This document shows, piece after piece, positions 63,571-64,000 of a stretch of 64,000 nt of DNA. The DNA lies in the NCBI RefSeq assembly GCF_001517105.1, contig NZ_LPVF01000001.1, positions 1 through 64,000 of the forward strand, given 5' to 3'. Each line of letters starts with the position of its first letter. Position 1 is the stretch's first letter. The notes beneath the pieces are model-generated. The model did not search any database. It had not been told where the DNA came from and saw only the letters and a program-made list of their open reading frames with translations. Made by a program: the position numbers and the translations under genes. This stretch comes from Bacillus halotolerans. GTDB lineage: Bacteria; Bacillota; Bacilli; Bacillales; Bacillaceae.

Positions 63571-64000
63571 ATGAGAGTAGTCTCAAGATTCAGAAAAAAA
63601 TGCTTTGCAGGGTTTACGATTTTGTGTTTGGCAACGGCAGCGGCGGTATCTTTCGGAACGCCGGCAGAAGCGGCGGAGAACCCGCAAACCTCTGTCTCCA
63701 ATACGGGAAAGGAAGCTGAAGTCAGCAATAACCAGACGTCGAAAGCGGAATTGGTTTCTGATCCTTATGAAGGAACCGGAAAAACAAGCAAAACATTACA
63801 CGAGCTTATAGAATCAGAAAAAAACATTAAATCCTTAAAGCCTTCAAGTGTAATTGGATCTGATGAACGCGTCAGAATTTCAGGCACTACGTCATTTCCT
63901 TACAGAGCAACGGTTCAGCTCTCAATCAAATATCCCAATACCTCAAGCACTTATGGGTGCACAGGCTTTTTAGTGAACCCGAATACTGTGGTAACGGCCG
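63571..64000 (+). CDS. mpr: Extracellular metalloprotease Mpr (partial, 5' end)
   Basis: The first about 143 residues of a secreted glutamyl-endopeptidase-like protease. A signal peptide (MRVVSRFRKKCFAGFTILCL, then ATAAAVSFGTPAEA-A) is followed by the propeptide and by RISGTTSFPYRATVQLSIKY and GCTGFLVNPNTVVTA, the start of the mature trypsin-like domain just before its active-site His. The gene runs past the window end. AAAGGAGGGG precedes; ATG at 63562 is a possible alternative start. The propeptide differs clearly from the remembered 168 sequence. Confidence 0.93.
   Translation, partial: MRVVSRFRKKCFAGFTILCLATAAAVSFGTPAEAAENPQTSVSNTGKEAEVSNNQTSKAELVSDPYEGTGKTSKTLHELIESEKNIKSLKPSSVIGSDERVRISGTTSFPYRATVQLSIKYPNTSSTYGCTGFLVNPNTVVTA

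Noticed and set aside
63363..63728. Minus-strand 121-aa frame over the purT terminator and mpr start
   Set aside because: It crosses the purT terminator and the mpr signal peptide and has no start signals.

Overview
The window is chromosomal DNA of a member of the Bacillus subtilis species complex. The evidence is a long run of genes in the order of the B. subtilis 168 chromosome (about the 175-245 kb region, as I remember that reference): ybaR-ybaS, ybbA-feuCBA-btr, the MurNAc recovery cluster (namZ, nagZ, amiE, murP, murR, murQ), ybbJ-ybbK, sigW-rsiW, cdaA-cdaR-glmM-glmS, dabB-dabA, ybcF-ybcM, ybdG-ybdJ-ybdK, ybdM, ybxG to ybxI, cypC, ybyB, ybeC, glpT-glpQ, ybeF, ybfA-ybfB, ybfG, purT and mpr. 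The partial mpr product differs from the remembered 168 protein at many positions, so this is probably a sister lineage rather than strain 168.

Layout. Bases 1-538 hold the end of an rRNA operon (23S 3' end, 5S, tRNA-Asn, tRNA-Thr). 0.9-8.9 kb: two transporters, then the Fur-type catecholate siderophore locus (FeuABC uptake, YbbA esterase, Btr regulator). 9.0-16.9 kb: a minus-strand cell-wall recycling operon that trims, imports and degrades MurNAc. 18.0-18.5 kb: five tRNA genes. 18.6-25.9 kb: the envelope-stress sigma factor and its anti-sigma factor, the c-di-AMP cyclase and its regulator, and amino-sugar synthesis, with a glmS ribozyme in the leader. 25.9-31.7 kb: an AT-rich accessory island just downstream of glmS, the attachment site used by Tn7-like transposons. 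It holds a decayed tnsD 3' part, a two-gene candidate defence operon (a RloC/PrrC-like zinc-hook ATPase plus an unknown 288-aa protein), a truncated GIY-YIG gene and two copies of a hairpin-rich repeat of about 280 bp. 31.8-37.3 kb: the DabAB/MpsAB inorganic-carbon operon with satellite genes. 37.5-39.7 kb: an ArsR regulator, an MFS exporter and ybcM. 39.8-41.8 kb: a MerR regulator and a serine hydrolase where 168 carries the skf toxin operon. 41.8-64 kb: two-component system, kinase, permeases, spore protein, class D beta-lactamase, fatty-acid P450, glycerol-phosphate uptake, and finally purT and the start of mpr.

The most notable content is the island. It looks like cargo left behind by Tn7-like elements: tnsD survives only as a C-terminal remnant with two in-frame stops, while the ATPase-nuclease operon is intact. 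The two repeat copies both sit directly after TATGTA, and each interrupts a reading frame that can be followed across it, which points to a small mobile, probably RNA-structured unit. Other points worth checking are a fragment resembling the 3' part of glmS at 39.2 kb, an apparently leaderless ArsR gene with three matching operators, a beta-carbonic-anhydrase-like protein without zinc ligands next to dabAB, a perfect 18-bp palindrome after namZ, and several small ORFs.

Everything here was read by eye. Family names come from recognised motifs and remembered gene order, not from database searches. Comparisons with strain 168 are from memory.
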